From Salibacterium lacus (GTDB taxonomy: Bacteria; Bacillota; Bacilli; Bacillales; Marinococcaceae): a stretch of DNA of 64,000 nucleotides. The position numbers and the translations under genes are program-made. The notes beneath the pieces are model-generated. The model made no database searches. It was not told the origin of the DNA and saw nothing but the letters and a program-made list of their open reading frames with translations. The stretch covers positions 248,001-312,000 of the forward strand of contig NZ_JBHUML010000003.1 in the NCBI RefSeq assembly GCF_042684865.1, given 5' to 3'. Shown here piece by piece: positions 35,237 to 44,347 of the stretch; the stretch's first letter is position 1, and every line of letters begins with the position of its first letter.

Positions 35237-36360
35237 TTGTAAAAACTCCTAACCTGTTCTGTGATTTCTTCTATCTGCTCCTGCTGCAGACCGTAAAACA
35301 TGGGCAGGCGCAGCAGTCGTTCGCTTTCTCTCGTCGTCCAGCGGTCCGTGCCGTGAAAACGGCTGAAACGCCGGCCGGCAGCAGATGAATGCAGCGGTAC
35401 ATAATGAAAAGCCGTGGCAATACCGGCTTCTTTCAACCACTCCACCAAGGCTGTCCGCTCCTCGATACCCGCTGTTTTGATAAAAAACATGTGGGCATTA
35501 TGTTCACATGCCGCCGGAACCTTGGGCAGTTCGAGCAGGCCGTCTTCCTCCAGCGGACGAAGCTCTTTGGCATACATCTCCCAAGAGGCAAGACGGTCGT
35601 TATTAATAGCTTCGGCATGCTGGAACTGAGCATATAAATATGCCGCATTCAACTCTGCCGGAAGATAGGAGGAACCGGCGTCCACCCACGAGTACTTATC
35701 CACCTGCCCGCGGAGAAACTTAGAGCGGTTTGTTCCTTTTTCCCGGATAATTTCAGCCTGCTCCTGTTTATCGGATCTATTCAACAGCAGTGCCCCACCT
35801 TCTCCGCTCGTGTAATTTTTTGTATCGTGAAAGCTGAAGCACCCGTAATCACCGATCGTTCCGAGTGCCCTGCCTTTATATGTACTCATTACGCCCTGCG
35901 CAGCATCTTCTATCACATACATGTTATACCGCCGGGCAATATCCATTATCGTGTCCATCTCGCAGGCAGTTCCAGCGTAATGCACCGGTACAATAGCTTT
36001 TGTTCTTTCTGTCACGGCCGCTTCGATTTTTGTCTCATCGATATTCATGGTATCCGGCCGGATATCGACAAAAACAATCTGCGCGCCCCTCAGCACAAAC
36101 GCATTGGCTGTGGAGACGAACGTATAGGAGGGCATAATGACTTCATCCCCCGGTTCGATTTCCACGAGCATCGCCGCCATTTCCAGCGCATGCGTGCAGG
36201 AGGGCGTTAAATAGGCTTTTGTCGTCTTAAATGTCTCCTCCAGCCATGTCTGGCAGGCCTTGGTGAACGGACCGTCCCCGGACAGTTTCCCGTTTGCGAG
36301 CGCCTCTTGTATATAATACGTTTCCTCTCCAGTGACTGGAGGCGTATTAAACGGAATCAT
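35233..36360 (-). CDS. wecE: dTDP-4-keto-6-deoxyhexose aminotransferase (WecE/RffA-like)
   Basis: PLP-dependent DegT/DnrJ/EryC1-family enzyme (375 aa) making dTDP-4-amino-4,6-dideoxyhexose from the product of RfbB. The Schiff-base Lys181 lies in SFHDTKNYTSGEGG, and the N-terminus FNTPPVTGEE fits the WecE group that forms the galacto-configured amino sugar (dTDP-Fuc4N). The gluco or galacto outcome cannot be proven from sequence. Overlaps the YkoS-like gene by four bases. Confidence 0.84.
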   Translation of the reverse strand: MIPFNTPPVTGEETYYIQEALANGKLSGDGPFTKACQTWLEETFKTTKAYLTPSCTHALEMAAMLVEIEPGDEVIMPSYTFVSTANAFVLRGAQIVFVDIRPDTMNIDETKIEAAVTERTKAIVPVHYAGTACEMDTIMDIARRYNMYVIEDAAQGVMSTYKGRALGTIGDYGCFSFHDTKNYTSGEGGALLLNRSDKQEQAEIIREKGTNRSKFLRGQVDKYSWVDAGSSYLPAELNAAYLYAQFQHAEAINNDRLASWEMYAKELRPLEEDGLLELPKVPAACEHNAHMFFIKTAGIEERTALVEWLKEAGIATAFHYVPLHSSAAGRRFSRFHGTDRWTTRESERLLRLPMFYGLQQEQIEEITEQVRSFYK

Positions 36361-36378
36361 AATCGGTCGTCCTTTCTG

Positions 36379-36744
36379 TTACGCGGATTGGCTCATTACG
36401 ACAATACCGGATACGACAAGCAGCATTCCGATCACTTTGAATGACGTAACCGGCTCGTTGAACAAAAAAATCGACAGAATGAACACAAGCATAAACGACA
36501 GGCTCATGAACGGATACGCATAGCTGATATCAAACTTGGTCATTGCCGCCATCCAGCACATCGCTGCCAAAAAGGCAGAAAGAAAACCCGACAGCACAAG
36601 CGGGTCCAACAACAGTTTGAGTAAAAATATAATTTTGTCCCATACCTCATCCGGGAGACTGCCGTATTTACCGATACGCCACTTCAGCATGAGCTGGCCG
36701 TATACTGTAAATATAACGGTGCCGAAAATATACAAATACCCCAT
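36379..36744 (-). CDS. SMR/EamA-like flippase subunit (ArnE-type)
   Basis: Four-helix membrane protein (121 aa) of the small-multidrug-resistance fold, with the family-like YGQLMLKW in helix 1 and SYAYPFMSLSFM near residue 80. In glycosylation operons such proteins flip undecaprenyl-phosphate sugars (ArnE/ArnF type). Here it sits between the aminotransferase and acetyltransferase and would replace the GtcA flippase of other three-component systems. A single homodimeric unit is expected since only one gene is present. Confidence 0.72.
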   Translation of the reverse strand: MGYLYIFGTVIFTVYGQLMLKWRIGKYGSLPDEVWDKIIFLLKLLLDPLVLSGFLSAFLAAMCWMAAMTKFDISYAYPFMSLSFMLVFILSIFLFNEPVTSFKVIGMLLVVSGIVVMSQSA

Positions 36745-36765
36745 GCCTTAAAATCCTTTCCACCG

Positions 36766-37437
36766 TTATTCGTTCAATTTATGATAGACATCAACCGCGT
36801 CTTTAAATTTAAAACCAAGCGATGCAGTCAGGTTTACCATCGCCAGGTTGGCCGCTGAGATGGAGGTTTTCACTTCTTCATATCCCTCATCGAATAAATT
36901 CTGGACGGCTTTGCTCCAAAAGTACTTCGACAGCCCACGGCCCTGATATTTCGGCCAAAAGGCCTGAAGCAGGACCTGATTGCCGGAATACGCGAAAAAC
37001 CCGGCCAGTTCACCGTCATAGGCGAGGCCCCACACGCCGCCTTCATCATATAACTGACCGAGCCAGTTATCGTAGCGCTGGTCGGCACCGCTTCGATCCA
37101 GCATGAAATCGCGGTGGAACCTCCCGTGTTCATAAGCACCCCGTGAGACAGCAATAATATCTTCACGGGGAACCTCTTTCATTAATGTTAATTTATCGTC
37201 TTGATACGTGGTGAACTGCTTTTTGGTGCACGTAGGGATAAGCAGTGTATCCGTGTAATAAAAGCCGTGGGCATGCAGCAGGTGCTTGGAATCCAGCGGA
37301 TCCACCTTAATGGTGAAATGACCCTTCAATGCCTCGCTTTTTTGAAGAGCTTCTTCCGAGTGTTCCAGCAGTTCATACGTTTCCATGCCCAGTGCCCGTT
37401 TGTCCCAGGGCGTTTCCCTCAGTATATTATTTGTCAC
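36766..37437 (-). CDS. GNAT N-acetyltransferase, probably for the amino sugar
   Basis: GNAT-fold protein (223 aa), with the acetyl-CoA loop region FWPKYQGRGLSKYFW (about 163-177) and the C-terminal strand with NLAMVNLTASLGFKF. The arrangement recalls WecD, dTDP-fucosamine acetyltransferase. In this operon it most likely acetylates dTDP-4-amino-4,6-dideoxyhexose to give an Fuc4NAc-type sugar. The acyl donor and acceptor are inferred from neighbours. Confidence 0.7.
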   Translation of the reverse strand: MTNNILRETPWDKRALGMETYELLEHSEEALQKSEALKGHFTIKVDPLDSKHLLHAHGFYYTDTLLIPTCTKKQFTTYQDDKLTLMKEVPREDIIAVSRGAYEHGRFHRDFMLDRSGADQRYDNWLGQLYDEGGVWGLAYDGELAGFFAYSGNQVLLQAFWPKYQGRGLSKYFWSKAVQNLFDEGYEEVKTSISAANLAMVNLTASLGFKFKDAVDVYHKLNE

Positions 37438-37449
37438 AGCCGCGTCCTC

Positions 37450-38436
37450 CTATTTCTGTCTGGATGCCGGTATCGGCACCGTTTTTTCTACATTTTTCTC
37501 ATTAAATCCAACCGATTCCTGAACGATATACAGGGGTCGGTTTTTGACCTCATTGAACACTTTCCCCATGTAAAGCCCGAGAACACCAAGGTTCGCAAAC
37601 AGCAGGCCTCCTACAAAATAAATTGAGACCATAATACTGGTCCAGCCGGGCACCGGTTCAAACATAAAGAAATATTGGTACATCAAATATAAACCGTAAA
37701 GAAGTGCGCCAGTGGAAAGTAAAAACCCGAACTTGATCGACAGCCGCAGCGGTTTGTTGGACTGCGACACGATGCCGTCAATGGCAAGATTCATCAGTTT
37801 GGATAAATTGTAGGACGATGTCCCGGAAATCCGCTGCTGGTGTTCCACATCAACAGTCGCTGTCTCAAATCCCATCCACTGGATAAAGAGTGGAAAGTTC
37901 CGATTCTGTTCGCGGAGATGCCGGTAATTTTCAATCACTTTCCGGGAGGAGATGCTGTAATTGGCAATCGCCGGGTCGGATGTGTTCTCCGTAAAGTAAT
38001 CATATACTTTATAAAACAGCTTGGATTCCCATTTTTTCAACTTCGTATCCTCCCGTTCATGTCTACGGGCGAAGACGACATCATATCCTTCAACAGCTTT
38101 ATCATACAGTTTTCGGATTTCTTCCGGCTGGTCCTGAAGGTCGCAGTCCATCACAACCACCCAGTCTCCGAGGGCTTCATCCAGGCCTGCAGTGATCGCG
38201 GTGTGCTGCCCGAAATTCTTGGCAAACTTAATGCCTTTCACCCGTTTGTCTCTGGATGCGAGCTGCTGAATGACACTCCATGACTGATCCGGACTGCAGT
38301 CTTCCACCATAATAATCTCATACTGCCACGTGATGGCATCGAGTGTTTCAGTCAGCCGGTTATACAGCTGCATGATGCAGTCTCCGCAGCCGTACACCGG
38401 TGTCACAACGGAAAGATGAGGATTATTCGTATTCAT
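37450..38436 (-). CDS. GT2 polyprenyl-phosphate glycosyltransferase (GtrB/YkoT-like)
   Basis: Glycosyltransferase family 2 (328 aa) of the DPM1/GtrB group: GT-A domain at 1-220 with the metal-binding DCDLQDQPEE (about 96-105), followed by two C-terminal membrane helices (about 232-255 and 265-290). Such enzymes put a sugar on undecaprenyl phosphate at the inner membrane face. Its start overlaps rfbB by 14 bases. With the SMR-like flippase and the YkoS-like protein it completes a three-component glycosylation set. Confidence 0.82.
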   Translation of the reverse strand: MNTNNPHLSVVTPVYGCGDCIMQLYNRLTETLDAITWQYEIIMVEDCSPDQSWSVIQQLASRDKRVKGIKFAKNFGQHTAITAGLDEALGDWVVVMDCDLQDQPEEIRKLYDKAVEGYDVVFARRHEREDTKLKKWESKLFYKVYDYFTENTSDPAIANYSISSRKVIENYRHLREQNRNFPLFIQWMGFETATVDVEHQQRISGTSSYNLSKLMNLAIDGIVSQSNKPLRLSIKFGFLLSTGALLYGLYLMYQYFFMFEPVPGWTSIMVSIYFVGGLLFANLGVLGLYMGKVFNEVKNRPLYIVQESVGFNEKNVEKTVPIPASRQK

Positions 38437-39457
38437 CGATATACCACTCCACCGTTTTTAATAGTCCGGATTCAAAATCTTCCTCCGGCTTCCAGCCCAG
38501 TTCTTTCTTTATTTTCTCCGCATCTACGGCGTACCTGCGGTCATGGCCGGGCCGGTCCTCTACATACGTGATCAATTCCGTGTAGCTTTCCAGTCCCTGT
38601 CCTTCAAGCTTTTCAGCTTTGCGCTCATCAAGCATGGCGCATATTTTTTCGGCAATGTAGAGATTGGTTCGCTCATTATCTCCGCCGATATTATAGCTTT
38701 CACCCGCGCCTCCGTTCCAATACGCAAGCTCCACTCCGCGGCAGTGATCGGTGACATAGAGCCAGTCCCGGATATTCTGCCCGTCGCCGTAAATCGGCAC
38801 CGTTTCCAGGCTCATTGCCTTGCGGATAATGGTCGGAATCAGTTTTTCGTCATGCTGGTTCGGCCCGAAATTGTTCGAACAGTTGGTGATGATGGTATTC
38901 AGGCCGTACGTACGGTAATAACTCTGCACAATCATATCCGACCCCGCCTTGCTTGCACTGTAAGGACTGCTCGGCGCATACGGAGATGTTTCAGAGAACA
39001 TTCCCTCTGCTCCAAGTGTTCCGTATACTTCATCGGTGGAAATGTGATGAAAGCGGGCATCTTCATAGCCGGGATAACACTGGTTCGGGCCCTGCATCCA
39101 ATAATTTTTGGCCGTATCAATCAAAGTGAACGTGCCATGCACATTGGTCCGGATGAAAGCATCGGGATCTTCAATGGAACGGTCAACATGGGACTCCGCC
39201 GCAAAATGGATGACTCCCCGTACATCGTGTTGTTCAAACAGCTTCTCCAGCATCTTCCGGTCCGTGATATCGCCTTCCACAAAGCGATGGTTCGGGAGCC
39301 GGTTCAACTGCTCGACACTTTCGGGATCAGCGGCATACGTCAGATTATCCACGTTTAGAATCGTAATACCGGGGTTTCTGCGGGCAAGAGAAGACACAAA
39401 ATGCTGTCCGATAAACCCGGCTCCCCCGGTAACCATAATCGTTTGTTCGTGTGTCAT
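38423..39457 (-). CDS. rfbB: dTDP-glucose 4,6-dehydratase
   Basis: Extended SDR enzyme (344 aa) giving dTDP-4-keto-6-deoxyglucose. It has the NAD motif GGAGFIGQH (about 11-19), the active-site STDEVYG with Asp-Glu, and YSASKAG carrying the catalytic Tyr and Lys. Its ATG shares one base with the rfbA stop (TAATG). No rfbC or rfbD is present, so the pathway branches to the amino sugar rather than rhamnose. Confidence 0.92.
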   Translation of the reverse strand: MTHEQTIMVTGGAGFIGQHFVSSLARRNPGITILNVDNLTYAADPESVEQLNRLPNHRFVEGDITDRKMLEKLFEQHDVRGVIHFAAESHVDRSIEDPDAFIRTNVHGTFTLIDTAKNYWMQGPNQCYPGYEDARFHHISTDEVYGTLGAEGMFSETSPYAPSSPYSASKAGSDMIVQSYYRTYGLNTIITNCSNNFGPNQHDEKLIPTIIRKAMSLETVPIYGDGQNIRDWLYVTDHCRGVELAYWNGGAGESYNIGGDNERTNLYIAEKICAMLDERKAEKLEGQGLESYTELITYVEDRPGHDRRYAVDAEKIKKELGWKPEEDFESGLLKTVEWYIDEYE

Positions 39458-40383
39458 TATTTCATCAATTCCGTTCTATGGGGATCTTCCTGCTCTGTCA
39501 TGCCCGAAGATACCGGTGTTCTTTCGACCGTGCGCAGCAGGTATTTTTTATATTCACTGTTTTTCATATCATAAATTCTCTTCAATAAAGAATCGCGGTC
39601 CAGGTAATTCATGTAGAACGCAATTTCCTCCAGACATGCTACTTTGAAGCCCTGTCTTTTTTCAACCGTTTGAATGAATTGGGATGCATCAAACAGCGAT
39701 TCCGGCGTCCCTGTATCCAGCCAGGCAAAGCCGCGGCCGAGAAGTTCCACATTCAGCTTTCCTGCGTCAAGATATGCCTTATTGATATCCGTGATCTCAA
39801 GCTCTCCCCGGTCGGAAGGGCGCGCCTCTTTGGCAAGATCAAGTACATCATTGTCATAAAAGTAAAGACCGGTTACAGCAAATTCAGATTTCGGCTGCTT
39901 CGGCTTTTCTTCCAGGGACTTCACCCGCTGGTTTTCATCGAACTCAACGACGCCGAATCGTTCCGGCTCACTCACCCGGTACCCGAACACTGTCGCACCT
40001 TCCGTGCGGCCTGCTGCCTTTTGCAGCAGCGGGGTGAATCCCTGTCCGTAAAAGATGTTATCCCCGAGCATCAAGGCAACGCGGTCGTTACCGACAAACG
40101 ATTCCCCGATGGTAAACGCCTGCGCGAGACCATCCGGCGACGTCTGTACCTCGTAAGACAGCGAAATACCGAACTGGCTGCCGTCCCCAAGCAGTTCTTT
40201 ATAGCGGGGTGTGTCTTGGGGTGTGGAAATGATAAGAATCTCCCGGATGCCCGAAAGCATCAGTACCGATAACGGGTAGTAAATCATCGGTTTATCATAC
40301 ACCGGCAGCAGCTGCTTGGACATACTTTTTGTCATTGGATAAAGTCTTGATCCGCTTCCACCTGCCAGAATAATTCCTTTCAT
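39457..40383 (-). CDS. rfbA: glucose-1-phosphate thymidylyltransferase
   Basis: Nucleotidyltransferase making dTDP-glucose from glucose 1-phosphate and dTTP (308 aa from the chosen start). The N-terminal GGSGSRLYPMT and later MLGDNIFYG and GRGFAWLDTG are diagnostic. An in-frame ATG exists at 40413, but AAGGAGG before ATG 40383 and the family's start (MKGIILAGG) support the later one. First gene of the glycosylation operon. Confidence 0.92.
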   Translation of the reverse strand: MKGIILAGGSGSRLYPMTKSMSKQLLPVYDKPMIYYPLSVLMLSGIREILIISTPQDTPRYKELLGDGSQFGISLSYEVQTSPDGLAQAFTIGESFVGNDRVALMLGDNIFYGQGFTPLLQKAAGRTEGATVFGYRVSEPERFGVVEFDENQRVKSLEEKPKQPKSEFAVTGLYFYDNDVLDLAKEARPSDRGELEITDINKAYLDAGKLNVELLGRGFAWLDTGTPESLFDASQFIQTVEKRQGFKVACLEEIAFYMNYLDRDSLLKRIYDMKNSEYKKYLLRTVERTPVSSGMTEQEDPHRTELMK

Positions 40384-40807
40384 GGGGTGTGACCCTCCTT
40401 GATACAGATTCATATAGGTTGTTAACCTTCTATTACCTTTCTTTCATCTTGGGAAACATACGCGCCTGTCGGCATTCTCCCTTACGTTCAGTCTTCGCAG
40501 GGAAGCGCTCTTTCATCATAAAAATGAGGAGAAGGTTGTTATGACACGGGATCCAGCGTACCGATCCGTTTATTTTTCTTCTTTAAGCATGGGAAATTAA
40601 TGTGTCAGCTGTGCGTCGTCCCATCTTTTTTTACATTTTTTTAAATTCATCCACACGATGAAGGAAGGCATGAAAAAGAGAGTCCCCGGAACAGCGGACC
40701 CTCTTTTGAAAAACAGGTGGTATATGTACTACGTGTTATCTTGATTTTCATCTGTACAGAAGGGCCGGGGACACCCTCTCTGCATCACCCGGCCTTCTGA
40801 AACAACA
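40384..40807. other. intergenic region upstream of rfbA
   Basis: 424 bases without a convincing gene. It holds the rfbA ribosome site, a terminator-like hairpin (40673-40707), and near the aldo/keto reductase stop an imperfect AGAAGGCCGGG/CCCGGCCCTTCT stem without a T tail. I cannot place the rfbA promoter with confidence. Confidence 0.5.
40673..40707 (-). terminator. terminator downstream of the aldo/keto reductase
   Basis: Minus strand AAAGAGGGTCC pairs with GGACTCTCTTT across CGCTGTTCCG-like loop sequence and runs into TTTTTC. It lies about 100 bases beyond the stop codon; it could also work on the plus strand. Confidence 0.55.
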
Positions 40808-41701
40808 TTAGACTATGTCGAGCGGCTGTTTACGGTCAGGAGCTGGAAAGGCCTGCTCCAATGTCCCGCATTCTTCGTCCGTCAGACGGATGGATGCGGC
40901 TTCGGCGTTGTCATACAGATGCTGGGACTGCATGGCTTTTGGAATGGCGAGAATATCGCCGGCCTGTATCACCCAGGCAAGCATAATCTGCGTCGCAGAC
41001 GCGTCGCGTCCAGCTGCTATCTCCTGAAGATCGGGATGCTCAAGCATTCTCCGGCGCAGTAAACCTCCCTGCGCCAGCGGACAGTATGCCATTACCGGGA
41101 AGCGTTTGTCCCGCATCCATGGCAGAAGATCGTATTCAATCCCTCTTGAGCCGAGATGATACAGCACCTGATTCGTCTGACAATACGTGGCGTTGTCTGT
41201 TTCCCACAGTTCTTCCATGTCATCAGTGTCGAGATTGGATACACCCCAGCGCCGTATTTTTCCATCACGTTTCAACTTCTCCATGCCTTCCACGGTTTCC
41301 TCCAGGGAAAAGCCTCCGCGCCAGTGCAGAAGATAAAGATCCATATATTCCGTTCCCATCCGCTTCAAGCTCTCTTCACAAGCCTGTACCAAACTGGAAC
41401 CCCCTGCGTTGCCCGGCAGTGCTTTGGAGACAAGGAACGCTTCATCCCGGCGTCCTTGAACTGCTTCTCCTGCAATATACTCCGCGCCGCCGTTTCCGTA
41501 CATTTCAGCCGTATCAATGACTGTCATACCAAGATCGAGCCCGGTCTGCAGAGCACGGACTTCATCTTTTTTCTGACCCGGCTTTTCTCCCATATGCCAT
41601 GTTCCCTGCCCGACCACAGGGAGCTGTGTTTCATCCGGGAGAGTCAGTGTCCGTGTCTGCACTGCCTGTCGTATATCCGCTGCATCGTTTCTCATATTCA
41701 T
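40808..41701 (-). CDS. aldo/keto reductase
   Basis: NADPH-dependent (beta/alpha)8 reductase (297 aa). The catalytic tetrad can be placed: Asp in VIDTAEMYG together with its Tyr, Lys in LVSKALP, and His in LYLLHWRG. C-terminal IPKAMQSQHLYDNAEA is the cofactor 2'-phosphate site (usually IPKS-x-xx-R; here the Arg position is His, which may weaken NADPH preference). Stand-alone gene; substrate unknown, general carbonyl detoxification likely. Confidence 0.84.
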   Translation of the reverse strand: MNMRNDAADIRQAVQTRTLTLPDETQLPVVGQGTWHMGEKPGQKKDEVRALQTGLDLGMTVIDTAEMYGNGGAEYIAGEAVQGRRDEAFLVSKALPGNAGGSSLVQACEESLKRMGTEYMDLYLLHWRGGFSLEETVEGMEKLKRDGKIRRWGVSNLDTDDMEELWETDNATYCQTNQVLYHLGSRGIEYDLLPWMRDKRFPVMAYCPLAQGGLLRRRMLEHPDLQEIAAGRDASATQIMLAWVIQAGDILAIPKAMQSQHLYDNAEAASIRLTDEECGTLEQAFPAPDRKQPLDIV

Positions 41702-41727
41702 CCGCCTTTCTAAGCTTTAAAAGGAAA

Positions 41728-41770
41728 GGAAAACAGGACTGCCTTTTGGTTTAAGACAGCCCTGTTTTTT
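41728..41770. terminator. bidirectional terminator after htrA
   Basis: AACAGGACTGCC (41732-41743) pairs with GACAGCCCTGTT (41755-41766) with one mismatch or wobble; T tracts lie on both sides. Only the minus-strand htrA gene needs it. Confidence 0.7.
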
Positions 41771-41773
41771 CAT

Positions 41774-43108
41774 TTATCCCATTTGTGTTCCGCTTTGACC
41801 AAGTGTTAAATCCGTCGTCTGCTGGCTGCCGTCCCGGTAGAATGTTACTTCTATGGTTTGATCAATAGAAGCTTGATTGTAAAGGAAGCTCCGAAGATCC
41901 TGGCCATTGGTTATCTTGTTTCCATTAATCGACGTAATCACGTCATACTGCTGCAATCCTGCCTGTTCGGCAGCAGAACCCTGCTGTACGCTGTTCACGA
42001 AGACACCTTCCTGTACATCCTCCGGCAGGTTCAACGTCTCCTGCCAGTGATAACTTGGAATCTGGGACAGAGAACCAATGGTTACACCAAGTTGAGGGCG
42101 TTCCACTTTCCCGTTCTCTTCCAGGTCCTCAAGAATCGGAACAACTGTATTGGAAGGGATGGCAAAACCTATGCCTTCCACCTGGGTCTGTGCAATTTTC
42201 ATGGAGTTGATACCTATAACCTGACCTTCAATGTTAATCAAAGCGCCGCCGCTGTTCCCTGGATTGATGGCGGCATCGGTCTGCAGCACATCAGAAGTCC
42301 AGTCGGACTGGCCGTCTCCGTTCGTATCCACAGGTATGCTGCGGTCGACCGAACTGATAATTCCTTTTGTCACTGTTCCATTGAGGTTTCCAAGCGGGTT
42401 ACCAATCGCAATCGCAGGTTCGCCTACAGAAAGGGTGCTGGAATCGCCAAATTCCGCAACCGTGTCCACATTTTCCGAACTGATGCGAAGTACCGCAAGA
42501 TCAGTTAAGGAATCGGACCCGACGACCTCGGCTTCCACCCTGTTCTCATCGGTCAGCCCTACTTCAATCTGATTAGCACCTTCAATAACATGATTATTGG
42601 TTACAACAAAAGCCGAATCGCCTTCGGTTTTGTAAATCACACCCGAACCGGCTCCCTGCGTCTCTGAACTTCCTTCCTGCAGCAGACCGCCCTGCTGATT
42701 CCGGAAAATACCGACGACTGCGTCAGATACTTCCCCTACCGCGTCGGTCACTCCGCTGGAGACGTCTACACTCTGGACGGACATATCCGTTGTTTCCGGT
42801 GCGGAAGAATTTGATATTTCTTCTTGTGAACCGTTGCTGCCGCCGGCCGCATTGCTCGACGACGTGTTATCTCCATAGATAAAAGGTATCACAGCGGCTA
42901 CAATGAGCGCCCCGATGACGGCACCGATAAAACCGGTGAGACCAGCTTTTCTGCGGTCTTTTTTATAACGCCTGTTTTCATCTGCTGCTGGTTGATGTCT
43001 ATCTTCTGTCTGCAGTTCCTGATGGTTCGGCTCCTGACTTGTCTGGTCATGATGTTCCTGTGCCTGATTTTCAGGATCAGAATGATTCCGATTTTCATAG
43101 CGATCCAT
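41774..43108 (-). CDS. htrA: HtrA-like membrane-anchored serine protease
   Basis: S1C (DegP/HtrA) protease (444 aa) for quality control of secreted proteins. A hydrophilic, Gln/His/Asp-rich cytoplasmic N-terminus (1-55) precedes one membrane anchor (about 57-79), a linker, the protease domain with triad His173 (TNNHVIEG), Asp203 (TDLAVLR) and Ser286 (GNSGGAL), and one PDZ domain (about 335-430). It acts outside the membrane. Several paralogues exist in bacilli (HtrA, HtrB, YycK); I cannot choose between them. Stand-alone gene. Confidence 0.9.
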   Translation of the reverse strand: MDRYENRNHSDPENQAQEHHDQTSQEPNHQELQTEDRHQPAADENRRYKKDRRKAGLTGFIGAVIGALIVAAVIPFIYGDNTSSSNAAGGSNGSQEEISNSSAPETTDMSVQSVDVSSGVTDAVGEVSDAVVGIFRNQQGGLLQEGSSETQGAGSGVIYKTEGDSAFVVTNNHVIEGANQIEVGLTDENRVEAEVVGSDSLTDLAVLRISSENVDTVAEFGDSSTLSVGEPAIAIGNPLGNLNGTVTKGIISSVDRSIPVDTNGDGQSDWTSDVLQTDAAINPGNSGGALINIEGQVIGINSMKIAQTQVEGIGFAIPSNTVVPILEDLEENGKVERPQLGVTIGSLSQIPSYHWQETLNLPEDVQEGVFVNSVQQGSAAEQAGLQQYDVITSINGNKITNGQDLRSFLYNQASIDQTIEVTFYRDGSQQTTDLTLGQSGTQMG

Positions 43109-43277
43109 GGTTATTCCCTCCCAGTTAGGTAATAGTATGTGAAAAGTATCAGTTATGATGATTTTCTATTTCATACTATATAGGACTTATGTGTCAGCCA
43201 TATGTTTATGAGAGAAAATTTTTGTCGCTTTTCCGCTCGGTATTTTTATTCCACGATAATTATCGTTTCAAACCGAT

Positions 43278-44111
43278 TCAACGCAGGACCCGTCGAATGA
43301 TAATCCATTCCAGCAAGCGGGAAGGAATAAGAGGTTTCACGTAGTGATACAAAAAAGCGGAGTTTCCCATTGGATAACGAAGCCTGGGTTTATTCGCTTT
43401 CAGGATCTTCTGCAGAACGGATGCCGCTGCTTCGGGATCTGAACTGCCGGAAGCGGCCTCGGATGCTTCGTTTTCAAGATTGGCCGTGAGTGTTTCATAT
43501 GCTTTATCTGCTTTTGCTCTGCCGCTCAGCGCTTTCTCCCAGATACCGGTTCTGTAGCTTCCCGGTTCAACCAGAGAAACGTAAACTTGAAACGGCTGCA
43601 TTTCATACCGCAACGACTCGCTGAAGCCTTCGAGCGCAAACTTGCCTGCTGCATAAGCACCCATGCCCGGCAGACCGATGCGGCCGCTGACACTGCTTAT
43701 GTTAATGATCTGTCCCGCGCGCTGTTTCCGGAAGAGCGGCAGGAGTGCTTTCGTCAGCCGGATAACGCCGAATACGTTTACGTCAAACTGCCGCTGCCAC
43801 TGCTCTTCCGACAATCCTTCCACCACTCCGCCCTGGCAGTACCCGGCATTGTTGATCAGCACGTCCACAGGCCGGGAACTTTTTTCAAGAAACGTCTGAA
43901 GCCGTTCGATGTCACCGGGCTGCGTCACATCCAGCTGCCATACATGAAGGTGTTCCTGTTTTTCGATCTGTTCTGCCTCCTGAACCAGAAACTCCCCCTT
44001 TGCCGTATCCCTGACCCCGGCAATGACGTCATATCCCTGCTCGAGCAATGTCCGTACGAATACACGGCCAAAGCCTCCATTGCTTCCTGTTACCACCGCA
44101 TAGGACCCCAT
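43278..44111 (-). CDS. short-chain dehydrogenase/reductase
   Basis: Classical SDR (277 aa from ATG 44111, chosen for AAGGAG before it; the frame is open to 44207). It has TGSNGGFGR (cofactor), NNAGYCQGG, the catalytic Ser in ISSVSG and YAAGK. A C-terminal hydrophobic stretch (YHYVKPLIPSRLLEWIIIRR, residues near the end) is often seen in members acting on lipids or retinol-like substrates. Last of a run with two small membrane proteins and a prepilin-like gene; functional link unclear. Confidence 0.82.
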   Translation of the reverse strand: MGSYAVVTGSNGGFGRVFVRTLLEQGYDVIAGVRDTAKGEFLVQEAEQIEKQEHLHVWQLDVTQPGDIERLQTFLEKSSRPVDVLINNAGYCQGGVVEGLSEEQWQRQFDVNVFGVIRLTKALLPLFRKQRAGQIINISSVSGRIGLPGMGAYAAGKFALEGFSESLRYEMQPFQVYVSLVEPGSYRTGIWEKALSGRAKADKAYETLTANLENEASEAASGSSDPEAAASVLQKILKANKPRLRYPMGNSAFLYHYVKPLIPSRLLEWIIIRRVLR

Positions 44112-44136
44112 CGTTGTCTCCTTTCTGTGACCCTGC

Positions 44137-44328
44137 TTACTGCTCGGAATTCTTAATATACTGCTTGACGAAACGGATAAACCAATAGAGAAACACCCAC
44201 GGAGCAATGATTACGGTAATCCAGAGCAATACTGCTGGAAAAGCAGGGCCAACCGTTTCCGCCCGGAACGACATCGTAATCACAAAAAGGATGACGGCAA
44301 AAAAGGTACCGTAGAGCATATATTTCAC
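44137..44328 (-). CDS. small membrane protein, unknown
   Basis: 63 residues with two predicted membrane helices (about 4-22 and 30-52) and a short basic C-terminus. A GAGG-containing ribosome site precedes the ATG. I recognise no family. It lies between the SDR and another small membrane protein in the same orientation. Confidence 0.55.
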   Translation of the reverse strand: MKYMLYGTFFAVILFVITMSFRAETVGPAFPAVLLWITVIIAPWVFLYWFIRFVKQYIKNSEQ

Positions 44329-44347
44329 GATAAACCTCCCCTATGCA

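Noticed and set aside
40808..44111. Operon linking the aldo/keto reductase, htrA and the SDR
   Set aside because: A terminator and gaps of 70-170 bases separate them; I see no functional link.
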